Positions 7,616 to 16,110 are shown, counted from the stretch's first letter. The stretch: 55,082 nt of DNA from Nocardia mexicana NBRC 108244 (GCF_001613165.1 NZ_BDBV01000043.1:1-55082); one strand, 5' to 3'. Numbers and translations: made by a program. The notes: generated from the letters alone by a model not told the origin.

Positions 7616-9661
7616 CTACAGGCTTACGCGCTGGTCCTGGGGAAGGAACAACTTGTCCGGCTCCTTCACGTCGTAGGTGGCGTAGAACTCCGGCAGATTC
7701 CGCACGACCTGGTTGCAGCGGAATTCGGCGGGGGAGTGCGGATCGCTCGCGATCTGGGTCTCGGTGGCCTGCGGGGTCTGCTTGGTGCGCCAGGTGCGGC
7801 CCCAGGATTCGAATACCGGGTGGTAGTCGGGGTTCTCGGTGCCGTCGCGCTTCTCCGCGATCCGGTAGGCGGCCAGGGAGATCATCAGGCCGCGCAGGTC
7901 GGCCAGGTTCTCGCCCACGGTGAGCTCGCCGTTGACGTGCTGCTCCGGCGGCAGGCCCTCGGGCACCAGCGCGTTGTACTGCGCGATGAGCTGCTTGGTC
8001 TTGGCCTCGAAGGCCGCCTTGTCCTCCGGTGTCCACCAGTCCTTCAGGTTGCCGTCGCCGTCGTACTTGGAGCCCTGATCGTCGAAGCCGTGCCCGATCT
8101 CGTGGCCGATCACCGCGCCGCCCGCGCCGAAGTTCACCGCGGCCCGCGCCTCGGGATCGAAGAACGGCGGCTGCAGGAACGCGGCCGGGAATACGATCTC
8201 GTTACCGGAGGGGTTGTAGTAGGCGTTCACAGTCTGCGGCGGCATGCCCCACTCGGACTTGTCGACAGGCTTGCCCAGCTTGTCGAACATCCGCTTCGCC
8301 TCGAAAGCAGTTGTGGCACGCAGGGATTCGACGAGCTTGCCCTTGGTGATCTGGAGCCCGGAGTAGTCGGTCCACTTGTCCGGGTAGCCGATCTTGGCAT
8401 TGATCTTGTCGAGCTTCGCGATGGAGGCGTCCCGGGTGGGCGGCGACATCCAGCTCGAATTGCGGAAGTTGTCGCGGTAGGCGGCCATCAGATCCGAGAC
8501 CATCTGGTTGGCGCGGTCCTTCGCCTCGGGCGGGAAGTACTTGGCCACGTACACCTTTCCGAGCTGTTCGCCGAGGTTGGAGTTGACCGTGTTCACGGCC
8601 GACCGCCACAGCTCCGGGCGCTCCTGCAGGCCCTGCATCACCTTGCCGAAGAAATCGAAGTTGGCGTCGGCGATCTCCTTGGTCAGATACGGCGCGTACT
8701 CGCGGACCAGGCTCAGCTTCAGATAGTCGCGCCAGGTGGCGATATCGACCTCGTCCCAGAGCTTTCCGGCCTCGGTGACGAACGACGGTTCGGCGACATT
8801 CACGGTCGCGAACAGTTCCTTCGGCCGGTCGGTGTTGCCCGTCAACCAGGCATCCCAGGCGAATCCCGGTGCGAGCGAGGTCAATTCGGCCCAGCTGCGC
8901 AGGTTGTAGGTGGCCGAGGCGTCGCGGGTGCGGACGTTGTCCCAGAACCCGGCGGCGATGCGGGTCTCCAGATCCACCACGCGCTGCGCGTAGGCGGCCG
9001 GATCGGGGAAGCCCGCTCCGGCGGCGATGCGCTGCATGAAAGTGCGGTAGGCGGCGAGCTTCTCGGCATATTCGGGCTTGCGGTAATACTGCTCGCCGAG
9101 CCCGAGGCCGGACTGGGCCACCATCGGCTGGTTGGCGTTCGAGTCCATCGGATCGGCCGCCACGCCCAGGCCGATCAGCCCGACGTTCGGCAGCGCGCCC
9201 ATCACCCGGGCCAGGTCGGTCTTGTTCGCCGCCCCGTCGATCTGCGCGAACAGGTCCTGCAGCGGCGAGATGCCGAGCCTGTTCAGCTCGTCCTCGTTCA
9301 TACGCGCGTCGTACAGATCGCGGATCTGCTGGTCCGCGCTCCCCGCCTTCGGGTCCTCGATACCCTCGATGATCTCCTTCAGCTCGCCCTCGACTCGATC
9401 GTTGACCTCGTCGAAGCTGCCGAAGGAGGTCTTGTCCGGCGGCAGTTGGTAGTCCCGCAGCCAGGTGCCGTTGACGAACCGGAACAGATCGTCCTGGGGC
9501 CGGACCGCCGGATCCGACCCGGCCATATCCGGACCGGCCAGCGGCTTCGTGGCCGCGTCGGAGTTGTCGCAGGAGGCCAGCACCGCCGCGGCGGGCACCA
9601 GGCCGAGGGCGGTCAGGAAGGTGCGGCGGGCGAGTCTGGACGGACGCTCGGGCGCGGTCAC
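7616..9661 (-). CDS. M13 family zinc metallopeptidase, Tat-like lipoprotein (paralogue 2)
   Basis: 681 residues from a GTG at 9661 preceded by GGAGA; this start puts ARRTFLTALGLVPAAAVLASC at the N-terminus, a Tat-like signal ending in a lipobox. An upstream ATG at 9760 would add 33 implausible residues. Zinc motif GHEIGHGFDDQGSKYD and ENLADLRG are intact, with NAYYNPSGNEIVFPAA in the substrate-binding region. It ends 80 bases before paralogue 1. The pair is a tandem duplication placed just ahead of, and divergent from, the rplN operon. Confidence 0.93.
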   Translation of the reverse strand: MTAPERPSRLARRTFLTALGLVPAAAVLASCDNSDAATKPLAGPDMAGSDPAVRPQDDLFRFVNGTWLRDYQLPPDKTSFGSFDEVNDRVEGELKEIIEGIEDPKAGSADQQIRDLYDARMNEDELNRLGISPLQDLFAQIDGAANKTDLARVMGALPNVGLIGLGVAADPMDSNANQPMVAQSGLGLGEQYYRKPEYAEKLAAYRTFMQRIAAGAGFPDPAAYAQRVVDLETRIAAGFWDNVRTRDASATYNLRSWAELTSLAPGFAWDAWLTGNTDRPKELFATVNVAEPSFVTEAGKLWDEVDIATWRDYLKLSLVREYAPYLTKEIADANFDFFGKVMQGLQERPELWRSAVNTVNSNLGEQLGKVYVAKYFPPEAKDRANQMVSDLMAAYRDNFRNSSWMSPPTRDASIAKLDKINAKIGYPDKWTDYSGLQITKGKLVESLRATTAFEAKRMFDKLGKPVDKSEWGMPPQTVNAYYNPSGNEIVFPAAFLQPPFFDPEARAAVNFGAGGAVIGHEIGHGFDDQGSKYDGDGNLKDWWTPEDKAAFEAKTKQLIAQYNALVPEGLPPEQHVNGELTVGENLADLRGLMISLAAYRIAEKRDGTENPDYHPVFESWGRTWRTKQTPQATETQIASDPHSPAEFRCNQVVRNLPEFYATYDVKEPDKLFLPQDQRVSL

Positions 9662-9786
9662 TCGGTCTCCTCTACCAGGTAACGTGCACTTGCTCGGACG
9701 TAGCCCGGCCGACGTTAGTGGAGTGGGCTGAGCAAACGCTGAATCGACGCGAACCCCCATCGCGCGCCGTCGTCCCGGCCCCTGAT

Positions 9787-9815
9787 TTGGGCACGACCTG
9801 GGGCTTCGCTACACT
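9787..9815 (+). promoter_or_regulatory. Promoter of rplN-rplX-rplE-rpsZ
   Basis: TTGGGC (9787-9792), 17-base spacer, TACACT (9810-9815). Transcription would start about seven bases later, at or near GTTGCCTG (9822-9829). The same arrangement recurs before rpsH (17511-17539), which strengthens both calls. It lies in the 358-base gap (9662-10019) between the divergent peptidase gene and rplN, giving a leader of roughly 200 nucleotides. Confidence 0.78.
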
Positions 9816-9821
9816 GATCCG

Positions 9822-9848
9822 GTTGCCTGCGGGACAAGTGTGCCCGCA
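9822..9848 (+). promoter_or_regulatory. Transcript start region and leader hairpin of the rplN operon
   Basis: GTTGCCTG (9822-9829) runs into a hairpin with arms TGCGGG (9828-9833) and CCCGCA (9843-9848). A matching element with a different stem sequence lies at 17546-17569 before rpsH. Covariation of the stem between the two copies suggests RNA structure. I know no named leader family for it. Confidence 0.5.
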
Positions 9849-10019
9849 CTCCGGCCGCGAACCCACAGTGGTTGATCGCTTCAGATCTGCAAAACCGCTG
9901 GCAGGCGCAGCCCCGCGTAGCTTGCGGAGCGGGCCGAAAAGGTCTGTCGGAGGGCAACTGGCCATGCCCGTCGGGTCGGAATCCGGCGTGCATATCGTCC
10001 AGGTCTAGGAGGAGCTGAA

Positions 10020-10388
10020 GTGATTCAGCAGGAGTCGCGACTGCGCGTCGCCGACAACACGGGTGCCAAGGAGATCCTCTGCATCCGCGTGCTCGGCGGG
10101 TCGTCGCGTCGCTATGCCGGTATCGGCGACGTGATCGTCGCCACCGTGAAAGATGCCATCCCCGGCGGAAACGTCAAGAAGGGTGATGTCGTCAAGGCCG
10201 TCATCGTGCGCACCGCCAAGGAGCGCCGTCGTCCGGATGGTTCCTACATCCGTTTCGACGAGAACGCCGCGGTGCTGATCAAGCCGGACAACGATCCGCG
10301 CGGCACCCGCATCTTCGGCCCCGTGGGCCGCGAGCTGCGTGACAAGCGTTTCATGAAGATCGTTTCGCTGGCCCCGGAGGTGCTCTGA
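10020..10388 (+). CDS. rplN: 50S ribosomal protein L14
   Basis: 122 residues, the normal length, starting at a GTG with AGGAGGAGCTGAA just upstream. IQQESRLRVADNTGAKE at the start and IFGPVGRELRDKRFMKIVSLAPEVL-type end are textbook L14. The protein sits at the subunit interface of the large subunit, contacting 16S rRNA. It is the first gene of the interrupted spc operon and lies one base before rplX. Confidence 0.98.
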   Translation: MIQQESRLRVADNTGAKEILCIRVLGGSSRRYAGIGDVIVATVKDAIPGGNVKKGDVVKAVIVRTAKERRRPDGSYIRFDENAAVLIKPDNDPRGTRIFGPVGRELRDKRFMKIVSLAPEVL

Positions 10389-10389
10389 C

Positions 10390-10704
10390 ATGAAGGTGCA
10401 CAAGGGCGACACCGTGATCGTCGTCTCGGGTAAGGACAAGGGCGCCAAGGGCAAGGTCATCCAGGCCTTCCCGCAGACCGAGAAGGTTCTGGTCGAGGGC
10501 GTGAACCGGATCAAGAAGCATGTCGCGAATTCCGCGAACCAGCGTGGTGCCAGCTCGGGCGGCATCGTGACCCAGGAGGCGCCCATTCACGTCTCGAACG
10601 TGATGGTTGTCGACTCCGACGGCAAGCCGACCCGCGTGGGTTACCGCACCGACGAGAACGGCAAGCGGGTGCGCATCTCCCGTCGCAACGGGAAGGACAT
10701 CTGA
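10390..10704 (+). CDS. rplX: 50S ribosomal protein L24
   Basis: 104 residues. MKVHKGDTVIVVSGKDKG is the KOW motif that starts bacterial L24, an early assembly protein that initiates folding of 23S rRNA. The ATG follows the rplN stop by one base, and its own stop overlaps the rplE start (TGATG), indicating translational coupling. Confidence 0.98.
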   Translation: MKVHKGDTVIVVSGKDKGAKGKVIQAFPQTEKVLVEGVNRIKKHVANSANQRGASSGGIVTQEAPIHVSNVMVVDSDGKPTRVGYRTDENGKRVRISRRNGKDI

Positions 10705-11267
10705 TGACGACCACCGAGAACATCCAGCCGCGTCTGAAGCTGCGCTACCGCGCCGAGATCAAGGACGCGCTGAACAAGGAATTCAACTACGCCAACGTGA
10801 TGCAGATCCCGGGCGTGGTGAAGGTTGTCGTGAACATGGGCGTCGGTGACGCCGCTCGCGACGCCAAGCTGATCAACGGCGCCGTGGCCGACCTGGCCCT
10901 GATCACCGGTCAGAAGCCGGAGATCCGCAAGGCCCGCAAGTCGATCGCGCAGTTCAAGCTGCGTGAGGGCATGCCGATCGGCGCCCGCGTCACCCTGCGC
11001 GGCGACCGCATGTGGGAGTTCCTGGACCGCCTGGTGTCCATCGCCCTCCCGCGTATCCGCGACTTCCGCGGCCTGTCGCCGAAGCAGTTCGACGGCAACG
11101 GCAACTACACGTTCGGCCTGAGCGAGCAGTCGATGTTCCATGAGATCGATGTGGACAAGATCGACCGCCCGCGCGGTATGGACATCACGGTCGTCACCAC
11201 GGCGACCAACGACGAGGAGGGACGCGCCCTGCTCAAGCACCTCGGCTTCCCGTTCAAGGAGAACTGA
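10704..11267 (+). CDS. rplE: 50S ribosomal protein L5
   Basis: 187 residues with RLKLRYRAEI, VVNMGVGDA, ITGQKPEIRKARKSIAQFKLR and IDVDKIDRPRGMDITVVTTA, all diagnostic of L5. It binds 5S rRNA and contacts tRNA/S13 at the central protuberance. Its start overlaps the rplX stop. Confidence 0.98.
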   Translation: MTTTENIQPRLKLRYRAEIKDALNKEFNYANVMQIPGVVKVVVNMGVGDAARDAKLINGAVADLALITGQKPEIRKARKSIAQFKLREGMPIGARVTLRGDRMWEFLDRLVSIALPRIRDFRGLSPKQFDGNGNYTFGLSEQSMFHEIDVDKIDRPRGMDITVVTTATNDEEGRALLKHLGFPFKEN

Positions 11268-11271
11268 GCAC

Positions 11272-11457
11272 ATGGCTAAGAAAGCTCTGATCAACAAGGC
11301 CAACGCGAAGCCGAAGTTCGCCGTTCGCGCCTACACCCGCTGCCAGCGCTGCGGCCGCCCCCACGCGGTCTACCGCAAGTTCGGCCTGTGCCGCGTGTGC
11401 CTGCGCGAAATGGCGCACCGGGGCGAACTCCCGGGCGTCCACAAGTCCAGCTGGTAA
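11272..11457 (+). CDS. rpsZ: 30S ribosomal protein S14 type Z
   Basis: 61 residues, the length of zinc-binding S14. Zinc ligands are CQRC and CRVC separated by 12 residues, and the protein ends with the typical HRGELPGVHKSSW. It follows rplE by four bases. In related genera rpsH follows directly, but here a terminator and about 6 kb of unrelated genes intervene. Confidence 0.97.
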   Translation: MAKKALINKANAKPKFAVRAYTRCQRCGRPHAVYRKFGLCRVCLREMAHRGELPGVHKSSW

Positions 11458-11477
11458 GATAAGTAGCAGACCCGCCG

Positions 11478-11516
11478 ATGCGGTGGTTCGTCGACGACGG
11501 ACCACCGCATTTGTAT
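11478..11516 (+). terminator. Intrinsic terminator after rpsZ
   Basis: A perfect 10-bp stem (arms 11478-11487 and 11501-11510, ATGCGGTGGT with its complement) encloses a 13-base loop and is followed by TTTGTATGTATT. It lies 20 bases after the rpsZ stop and should end the first half of the spc operon, so rpsH onward needs its own promoter, which is found at 17511. Confidence 0.85.
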
Positions 11517-11669
11517 GTATTGGGTAGATGAGTCATCGCCAGATGAAAGCATGCGAAGAAAAATATTCGGCGGCTTGTGGATGATTGTGTCAAATATGGA
11601 CTGTAAGTGTGAAGAGTCTGGACAAAGTTCGACTATGCTCATAGTCTGGAAAGGAAAGAGGAGGATATA

Positions 11670-12347
11670 TTGGAGTTCGAAATAGCAGATTTTGCAGGCG
11701 CATCTGAGTTTTTTGAGGGAGAAGGGTCGGGTGAATGGGCAGAAATTCACGCAGTACTTGATAAATGCTCTCTACAGTTACAGCCGAGCGATCAGGCAGG
11801 CAAGGGGCACAGACCGATATTTGACCCGAAAGCTACGAACCGCGAGTTGACGGACGCTGCAGCTCTACACGGGTGGAAATCGATCCCAGTTCCGAAAGAG
11901 CTACAAATGTTTGGTAGCGATTGGGATGTCGGTAAGCAGACAACACTAGTTGAATGGCAGTTCTCGAACTATCCATTTCTTTGGAATAATATTATACGTA
12001 CCCAGGGGGTTTATCGCTCCAAGATTCAGCTATCGGGGATGTCGGGAGTCGAGGCGATGATAATTGTCACAAAAAGCGGAAAACTTCCGGCATCCAACAG
12101 TACATTGTACTATGAGCAGGCTCGCGCTCAGATAAAAACTGTGATGGATTTCCTGGAATTTACTCTCCCGATCCGGCTGGTCGGAATAACGCTGGATTCA
12201 CTCGCTCGGTCGGTCGAAGCGGTTTGGAACACCTATGCAAATAACCGCTACGACCGAGTTCCACGGTCAAAGGTCCTTCGTACCTTCGATGTTACGTGGA
12301 GTTCGCGACCGGCCAAACATGGAAACTTGGTGGCGTCACTCGAATAG
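11670..12347 (+). CDS. Type II restriction endonuclease, BglII/BstYI-like
   Basis: 225 residues from a TTG at 11670, preceded by GAGGAGG. The core WDVGKQTTLVEWQFSNYPF followed by ALIIVTK-like (MIIVTKSGKLPASNSTLYYEQ) closely matches the BglII endonuclease family. BglII uses D84, E93 and Q95; here D86, E95 and Q97 keep the same spacing, so the active site looks intact. Family members cut sites with a GATC core (BglII AGATCT, BstYI RGATCY); the exact target here is unknown. Codon use and base composition are clearly more AT-rich than the flanking ribosomal genes, indicating horizontal acquisition. Its 3' end overlaps the convergent methyltransferase gene by 12 bases. Confidence 0.9.
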   Translation: MEFEIADFAGASEFFEGEGSGEWAEIHAVLDKCSLQLQPSDQAGKGHRPIFDPKATNRELTDAAALHGWKSIPVPKELQMFGSDWDVGKQTTLVEWQFSNYPFLWNNIIRTQGVYRSKIQLSGMSGVEAMIIVTKSGKLPASNSTLYYEQARAQIKTVMDFLEFTLPIRLVGITLDSLARSVEAVWNTYANNRYDRVPRSKVLRTFDVTWSSRPAKHGNLVASLE

Positions 12348-13364
12348 GCCGACTTGTTCTGCTTGGGGCTTATCCTCGATGATGCCACGCAACCTATCGC
12401 CAAAGGCAGATTCTTCGAGCTCCAAGCGGTCCGCCAGCTCTGCACGGTGATGCTCTTCATCGAAGATTTTCGACTTTGTTCGATCGGTTGCGACTCTGCC
12501 AGTTTGAACTGCGAATCGATAATCTGATGCCGGGGTGCCTGTCCGAGAAGCGTAGGAGCGTAGAGTTTTCAAGTTAGGGAATATACCCTCGTCGTCCGGC
12601 TCGCCCTTTATTCTTTGGAGTGCGATGTTGAAATATTCCTGATCGATTTCGGCACCGGTAAAATGCCGGTGCAAATCCTGTGCTGCGACGGCGACGGTAC
12701 CGACTCCCATGTAAGGATCCATGACGACATCGCCAGGCTGAGTGGTGGCAAGTATCATCCTACTCACCATGTCTTCTGGGAATTGCGCTGGATGTATCGT
12801 TTGTTCTTCGTGGTTATGCTTTACATTCTGAAATGACCAGATATCCCCTGGGTTCTTTCCCAGTGGATTGCACGTCAGCTCCCCTTTGTTCTCCCCTCGC
12901 CACGACTTTTTGTTCTGATATTTTTGAGGTACCCGAATTTCCTCAAGGCTGAACTTGTAATCGTCGCTCTTCGTGAACCAAAGAATGGACTCATGTCGAG
13001 CGGAAAACTTGTTTCGTGCGTGCAAGCCGTGCTGCCGCACCCACATTATTCTGTTGCGAGGCTGTAGATCGAGGCTCTCCAGTATCGGAAAGAATTTTAT
13101 GTCCAGAGGTATCAGCTGGCCTTTGTTGGAATACGAACCGACCTGCCAAAATATGGAACCCGTCTTTTTTAGCACCCTTGCGCATTGAAAAAGAACTTCT
13201 CTTTGTTCTGTCAGATAATGTTCCAGTTCCCGCCTTGTCTCGTAGGATTTCCCGATGTTGTACGGAGGTGACGAGACGATGCAGTCGACGGCCTCGTCTG
13301 GGAGAGTCTTCAGCCACTTCAGGCAATCTCCCAGCTCGATATGGTCGAGCTTTATAGGCGCCAA
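12336..13364 (-). CDS. Type II DNA methyltransferase (beta-class, SPPY motif), partner of the BglII-like enzyme
   Basis: 342 residues from a TTG at 13364 that has AAGGGA seven bases upstream; an ATG at 13439 would add 25 residues in GC-rich sequence and is less likely. Motif IV is SPPYN (residues 32-36) and the AdoMet motif DPYMGVGTVAVAAQ comes later, so the order is that of beta-class enzymes. SPPY is typical of N4-cytosine methyltransferases, and as I recall M.BglII is also an N4-cytosine enzyme. Convergent placement with the endonuclease gene and shared AT-richness mark them as one acquired cassette protecting and cutting the same site. Confidence 0.9.
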   Translation of the reverse strand: MAPIKLDHIELGDCLKWLKTLPDEAVDCIVSSPPYNIGKSYETRRELEHYLTEQREVLFQCARVLKKTGSIFWQVGSYSNKGQLIPLDIKFFPILESLDLQPRNRIMWVRQHGLHARNKFSARHESILWFTKSDDYKFSLEEIRVPQKYQNKKSWRGENKGELTCNPLGKNPGDIWSFQNVKHNHEEQTIHPAQFPEDMVSRMILATTQPGDVVMDPYMGVGTVAVAAQDLHRHFTGAEIDQEYFNIALQRIKGEPDDEGIFPNLKTLRSYASRTGTPASDYRFAVQTGRVATDRTKSKIFDEEHHRAELADRLELEESAFGDRLRGIIEDKPQAEQVGLFE

Positions 13365-13483
13365 TTCTAAATCCCTTCGTGAAGAGTCGTGGTCAAAGGA
13401 TACTCTGCGTCCCCGACAAGGTGGGGCTTTGGGGCTCATGTGTCGGCGAATCCGGGTGTTGTGAGCAGTTGATGGCCGGGCTG

Positions 13484-13921
13484 TCAGGCACAGTGGATCA
13501 GGAAGCGGGCAGTGGCCGGTTGGGTGTATTTGACGTCGGCGGTTTCGGTTGCAATCGCATCGGATTAGCAGCCGGATGGGGCGGTCGTCACCGCGGCGCG
13601 GTAGCAACCGTCGGCTGCGTTATAGGTCGCGGTGCCGTCTCGGCCTGTAGTCAAGGTTGACAGCTCCGAATCGTTTTCGCATGAGGTGATTCGCACCGCG
13701 ACGCTTGGTAGGAGGAACCGTTCGGTGCCCGTGCCTGCTTGCACCGTCAGACCTTCCACCGCCTCGCCGGCGGCTGGCGTAGCCGCCGCGCCTGCGGGTG
13801 CGGACGCCTGGGATGCGCCGCTCTCCGCTGCGTGGGTATCGCCGGACGAGTTGTCCGACGGGCAGCCGAACAGCGTTTCCGCCGCCGCGAGCAGGGGGAA
13901 CGTCAGGAATGCGGTGGGCAC
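13484..13921 (-). pseudogene. Small lipoprotein gene with an internal stop codon
   Basis: GTG at 13921 follows GAGGAG; the N-terminus is a hydrophobic signal ending in a lipobox, TLFGC, then an Ala/Ser-rich linker and a beta-domain segment (VAVRITSCENDSEL, DGTATYNAADGCYRAAV). A TAA at 13565-13567 stops it at 118 residues, just after APSGC. In the same frame, translation could continue for 26 more codons (SDAIATETADVKYTQPATAR, then FLIHCA) to a TGA at 13484-13486. That extension looks like a natural ending for an extracytoplasmic beta-domain with paired cysteines. It is either a nonsense-mutated pseudogene or a genuinely shortened protein. Confidence 0.6.
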
Positions 13922-14111
13922 GAGTCTCCTCTCCGCGGGCCGCTCGGCCTCGCGCCGCTTCACACCTTAGAGCTGCGGAACCGGATGTACGGCGCTACTT
14001 CGGTCTGGTGTCGTAGTCCGTTGGTATCAGTGGTTTCGGACCTCCGGTGTCGAGTTGGGTGCCCGCCGATCGTCCTTGCTGTGACAACAACCCTCGAACT
14101 GGAGGAACACA

Positions 14112-14687
14112 GTGATGGACGAGACCTTGCGGGCGTATCGGCGGGCGCAGGACGAGCTGGAGGCGGTGCTGGGGAAAGTGGGGGCGGATCAATGGGATTC
14201 GCCGTCGGCCTGTGCCGAGTGGACGGTTCGCGATATTGCCGGGCACGTCACCTGGGCGCAGCGGCAGATGTGCGCCTGGGCGACCGGTGAGGAGTTCGGC
14301 GACCGGAGTGGGGCGCCCGGATCCGCGCATCCCGCGGTGCAGGTCGGCGGCGATCCGGTCGAGGACTTCCGGGCGGCTCGCGCCGCGTGCGATGCCGCGC
14401 TGACCGATGCCGCGCTGGCGCGGGTCACGCAGATCACGGGGATCGGCGAGATCCCGCTCGCGGCCATCCTTCCGCTGCTGCTGACCGATTCGATCACCCA
14501 CGCCTGGGATATCGGGCATCCGCTCGGCATGGACATTCAGCTCCCGCCCGACCTCGTGGCCCGCGCCGACGAGTGGGCACGCACCAATGTGGTTCGCGCC
14601 CCGGGCTTCTTCGGCCCCGAACTCCCCCCGCCCGCCGACGCCGACGAACAGACCCGGCTGCTCTCCTTCCTCGGCCGCGAGCAGTAG
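14112..14687 (+). CDS. TIGR03086-family / maleylpyruvate-isomerase N-terminal-like metal-binding protein
   Basis: 191 residues; GTG at 14112 six bases after GGAGG, with an ATG at 14115 as an equally possible start. SACAEWTVRDIAGHVTWAQR carries the WTVRDL-x-H signature of the DinB-like mycothiol-dependent superfamily, and LTDSITHAWDIGHPLG supplies the later HxWD motif of TIGR03086 proteins. These small four-helix proteins bind a divalent metal; some relatives use mycothiol as cofactor. No operon partner on the same strand is evident. It is convergent with the GlxA-type gene across a palindromic element. Confidence 0.85.
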   Translation: MMDETLRAYRRAQDELEAVLGKVGADQWDSPSACAEWTVRDIAGHVTWAQRQMCAWATGEEFGDRSGAPGSAHPAVQVGGDPVEDFRAARAACDAALTDAALARVTQITGIGEIPLAAILPLLLTDSITHAWDIGHPLGMDIQLPPDLVARADEWARTNVVRAPGFFGPELPPPADADEQTRLLSFLGREQ

Positions 14688-14692
14688 CCCAA

Positions 14693-14772
14693 GTTCCCGC
14701 ACCCTTTACTCGTTCCCGCACCGGCTGCAAGCCCATGCAGTGGGTGCGGGAACGCGCAGGGAGTGCGGGAAT
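14693..14772. repeat. Nested inverted repeats between convergent genes (probable bidirectional terminator)
   Basis: GTTCCCGCACC occurs at 14693-14703 and 14712-14722, and its complement GGTGCGGGAAC at 14743-14753, with a near copy (AGTGCGGGAA) at 14763-14772. The four 11-mers form a nested palindrome able to fold into a long stem on either strand. It sits exactly between the stop codons of two convergent genes, so bidirectional termination is the simplest role. Confidence 0.65.
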
Positions 14773-14783
14773 GGGGACGATCC

Positions 14784-15944
14784 TCACCCGATGCGGAAGC
14801 GGGCTCGGTATTCCGCAGGGGTGGTGTCGAGTTGGCGGCGGAAGGCTCGGGTGAGGGTGTCGGTGGTGTTGAAGCCGCAGGTGGAGGCGATGCGGTCCAG
14901 GGTGTCGTCGGTGGTTTCGAGGCGGTTGCGGGCCGCCTCGACCCGGGCCGATTCGAGATAGGCGGCGGGGGTGGTGCCGAGATCGGTCTTGAAGATGCGG
15001 GTCAGCTGCCGTTCGCCGACGTGGGCGCGTTCGGCGAGATCGGCGACGGTGAGTGGGTCGGTGATGTGCTGGGTGATGTACACGCGCAGGTCATCGATGC
15101 GGCGCGTGGTCGACACCGGGTCGAGCGAGACGCTGAACTGGTTCTGCCCACTCGGCCGCTTCAGATACATCACCAGCTGCCGGGCCACCCGCAAAGCCAT
15201 CGCCTCGCCGAAGTCATCGGCGACCAGGGCGAGTGCGAGGTCCAAACAGGCGCTGAGTCCCGCTCCCGTCCAGACGTTTCCGTCGCGGATGAAGATCGGA
15301 TCGGCATCCACCTCGATCGCCGGATGCTCGGCCGCGAGCTGCCGCGCCGTCGACCAATGGGTGGTGGCGCGCTTGCCGTCCAGGAGCCCGGCGGCCGCGA
15401 GGATGTGCGCCCCGACGCACACCGAGGCGATACGGCGGGTGTTGCCGGCCAGCCGCCGCACCCGGTCGACCACCACCGGATCGGCGATCGCCCGCACTCG
15501 GCGAGCGTTGTCGGTGGCGGGATGAAAGGCGCTGGGAGGCCGATCGGCAACCGTCTGTACAGGGCGACGAGGGCTCTCCGCGGCAGGGATACCGGGGGAG
15601 AGGTCAGGATTCTGGTCACCGGTCGCGCGTACCGGACGAGGGCTGTCGTCGGCCGGGGAGGTACGGGAGTCGGCCGCACCGAGGACGGTCTCGACCGCGC
15701 CGGGCACCACGAGGGTGTCGATACGCCTGGCCGACACATCCTCGAAGGTCGCATCCGGCAGCACCCGCACCCCGGCGGACGTGGTCACGGGGTCCATTGT
15801 CTCGGCGGCCAGCACGACCCGATACCCGGTCGGCTCGTCCATCTCGCGCTGCAGCAGCGAGAACACCTCCGGCGGCCCCGTCACATCGAGCAGGTCGACG
15901 CGATCGAACAGGACGATGACGATCAGTCGTTCGCGGGTGCCCAA
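14784..15944 (-). CDS. GlxA-type transcriptional regulator (DJ-1/PfpI domain plus AraC HTH)
   Basis: 386 residues from a TTG at 15944 with GGAG five bases upstream; the N-terminus then reads MGTRERLIVIVLFDRVDLLD, a normal start for this family. The amidotransferase-like domain includes SVCVGAH (residues 174-180, the nucleophile-elbow position) and the C-terminal ~100 residues form an AraC/XylS helix-turn-helix (LAERAHVGERQLTRIFK; RIASTCGFNTTDTLTRAFRR). Between residues ~93 and 148 there is a Pro/Ser/Arg-rich insertion not usual for the family. It is divergent from the cysteine hydrolase gene, which it probably regulates. Confidence 0.9.
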   Translation of the reverse strand: MGTRERLIVIVLFDRVDLLDVTGPPEVFSLLQREMDEPTGYRVVLAAETMDPVTTSAGVRVLPDATFEDVSARRIDTLVVPGAVETVLGAADSRTSPADDSPRPVRATGDQNPDLSPGIPAAESPRRPVQTVADRPPSAFHPATDNARRVRAIADPVVVDRVRRLAGNTRRIASVCVGAHILAAAGLLDGKRATTHWSTARQLAAEHPAIEVDADPIFIRDGNVWTGAGLSACLDLALALVADDFGEAMALRVARQLVMYLKRPSGQNQFSVSLDPVSTTRRIDDLRVYITQHITDPLTVADLAERAHVGERQLTRIFKTDLGTTPAAYLESARVEAARNRLETTDDTLDRIASTCGFNTTDTLTRAFRRQLDTTPAEYRARFRIG

Positions 15945-16110
15945 CGGATCTCCGTTCGGTGAGTCGAAGGGGCGGCTGGATATGGCCGACGCTGGATGTC
16001 TGAATCTGCATGTTAGATGACATTGCCGACATAGCGCATCCGCCATAGTGTCGAAATCGGGCCGGAAACCGGAGGCCCGAACCCCTCGAATACCAACGGA
16101 GACAACGGAA

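Noticed and set aside
5622..9682. Long plus-strand frames opposite the M13 peptidases (5622-7676 and 7736-9682)
   Set aside because: The minus strand encodes two complete paralogous M13 peptidases; the plus frames are mirror artefacts that resemble each other only because the genes are paralogues.
13365..13607. Longer N-terminus for the methyltransferase, starting at 13607 or 13439
   Set aside because: The added codons lie in GC-rich sequence unlike the AT-rich cassette and encode Arg-rich residues. The TTG at 13364 has a good ribosome-binding site and gives the usual family start.
14763..15962. 399-codon plus-strand frame opposite the GlxA-type regulator
   Set aside because: Antisense shadow: the minus strand shows DJ-1 and AraC motifs in order, while the plus product has no recognisable fold.
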